DNA of 64,000 bases from Aestuariibacter sp. (GTDB lineage: Bacteria > Pseudomonadota > Gammaproteobacteria > Enterobacterales > Alteromonadaceae). Below the pieces are notes generated by a model, which saw nothing but the letters and a program-made list of their open reading frames with translations, was not told where the DNA came from and did not search any database. Of this stretch, positions 63,836 to 64,000 are shown one piece after another; position 1 is the first letter of the stretch; each line of letters opens with the position of its first letter. Location of the stretch: contig CP051238.1 in the NCBI GenBank assembly GCA_017794925.1, positions 408,934-472,933 of the forward strand, read 5' to 3'. The position numbers and the translations under genes are program-made.

Positions 63836-64000
63836 ATGGCAAGGCAACCAGCAAGAGAAAAATTGTTAAAAGCAGCCGGAGAATTATTCTATGATCACGG
63901 CATAGTGGCGACTGGCATTGACGCTGTTATTTCTCGCGCCGGCGTGGCAAAAATGTCGCTGTACAACAACTTCAAATCAAAATCAGAATTGGTTGCTGCG
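63836..64000 (+). CDS. TetR-family regulator, cut by the window end
   Basis: The first 55 codons are present (ATG 63836, GAGGACA upstream). The HTH is complete: EKLLKAAGELFYDHGIVATG and VISRAGVAKMSLYNNFKSKSE, the TetR N-terminal signature. The ligand-binding domain lies outside the window, so the signal is unknown. Confidence 0.92.
   Translation, partial: MARQPAREKLLKAAGELFYDHGIVATGIDAVISRAGVAKMSLYNNFKSKSELVAA

Overview
The window looks like chromosome from a marine gammaproteobacterium of the Alteromonadales (Alteromonadaceae-like). This is inferred from the gene repertoire: an S10 ribosomal operon with its leader, a beta-glucan locus, a cydABX-cydDC block, a GNA1162-type lipoprotein operon, many chemotaxis and c-di-GMP proteins, and a hybrid two-component system. 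No plasmid, phage, IS element, CRISPR array, tRNA or rRNA gene was seen.

Layout. 1-600: start of the S10 operon on the minus strand (rplC start, rpsJ, attenuator leader, promoter). 747-1405: a small AT-rich island with a small membrane protein and two tandem peptides carrying textbook double-glycine leaders. 1530-13356: a thioesterase, two exported proteins of unknown role, a DUF4153 membrane protein, a GAF-containing GspE/PilB-type ATPase, a 7TM diguanylate cyclase, a CBM9-like protein, a P-II protein, a small lipoprotein and a periplasmic binding protein. 13377-20051: a 1333-residue hybrid sensor/regulator diverging from a third double-glycine peptide, then an unusual module of two paralogous 143-residue proteins around a membrane-anchored XRE regulator and a frameshifted alpha/beta hydrolase. 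20087-22133: an SOS pair (umuDC and yebG) diverging from one LexA box. 22264-25203: two chemoreceptors (Aer-like PAS and soluble CZB).

25304-33501 is a beta-glucoside/beta-glucan locus: LacI regulator, GPH symporter and GH1 on the minus strand; a FucP-type sugar transporter and a GH3 lipoprotein on the plus strand; three near-identical palindromic operators and a tiny membrane-protein gene lie between. 33574-35658 is a sulfur operon (persulfide dioxygenase-like MBL, TauE/SafE exporter, DUF442 protein) behind a near-perfect sigma-54 promoter. 46098-48929 holds sulfide:quinone oxidoreductase, a DUF3365 haem protein and a divergent sigma-54 activator whose cysteine spacing matches the sulfane-sulfur sensor FisR. 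Together these make a predicted sulfide-to-persulfide-to-sulfite regulon split over two sites about 12 kb apart. 35788-38112 is a CsgG/DUF4810/GNA1162 lipoprotein operon, and 39093-45037 encodes cytochrome bd oxidase (including the 37-residue CydX) with its CydDC exporter.

49031-64000: a BLUF-EAL photoreceptor phosphodiesterase, a second TauE protein, oligopeptidase B, an acyltransferase/MBL pair, an HSL-type esterase, an operon of RND/MMPL exporter, LolA-like protein, DUF1302-like barrel and DUF2892 protein, an MFS transporter, a multi-pass membrane protein, and the start of a TetR regulator cut by the window end.

The most interesting parts are the double-glycine peptides, the paralogue/XRE module, and the two-site FisR/sigma-54 sulfur regulon. 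All function calls were made by reading the sequence, without database searches.
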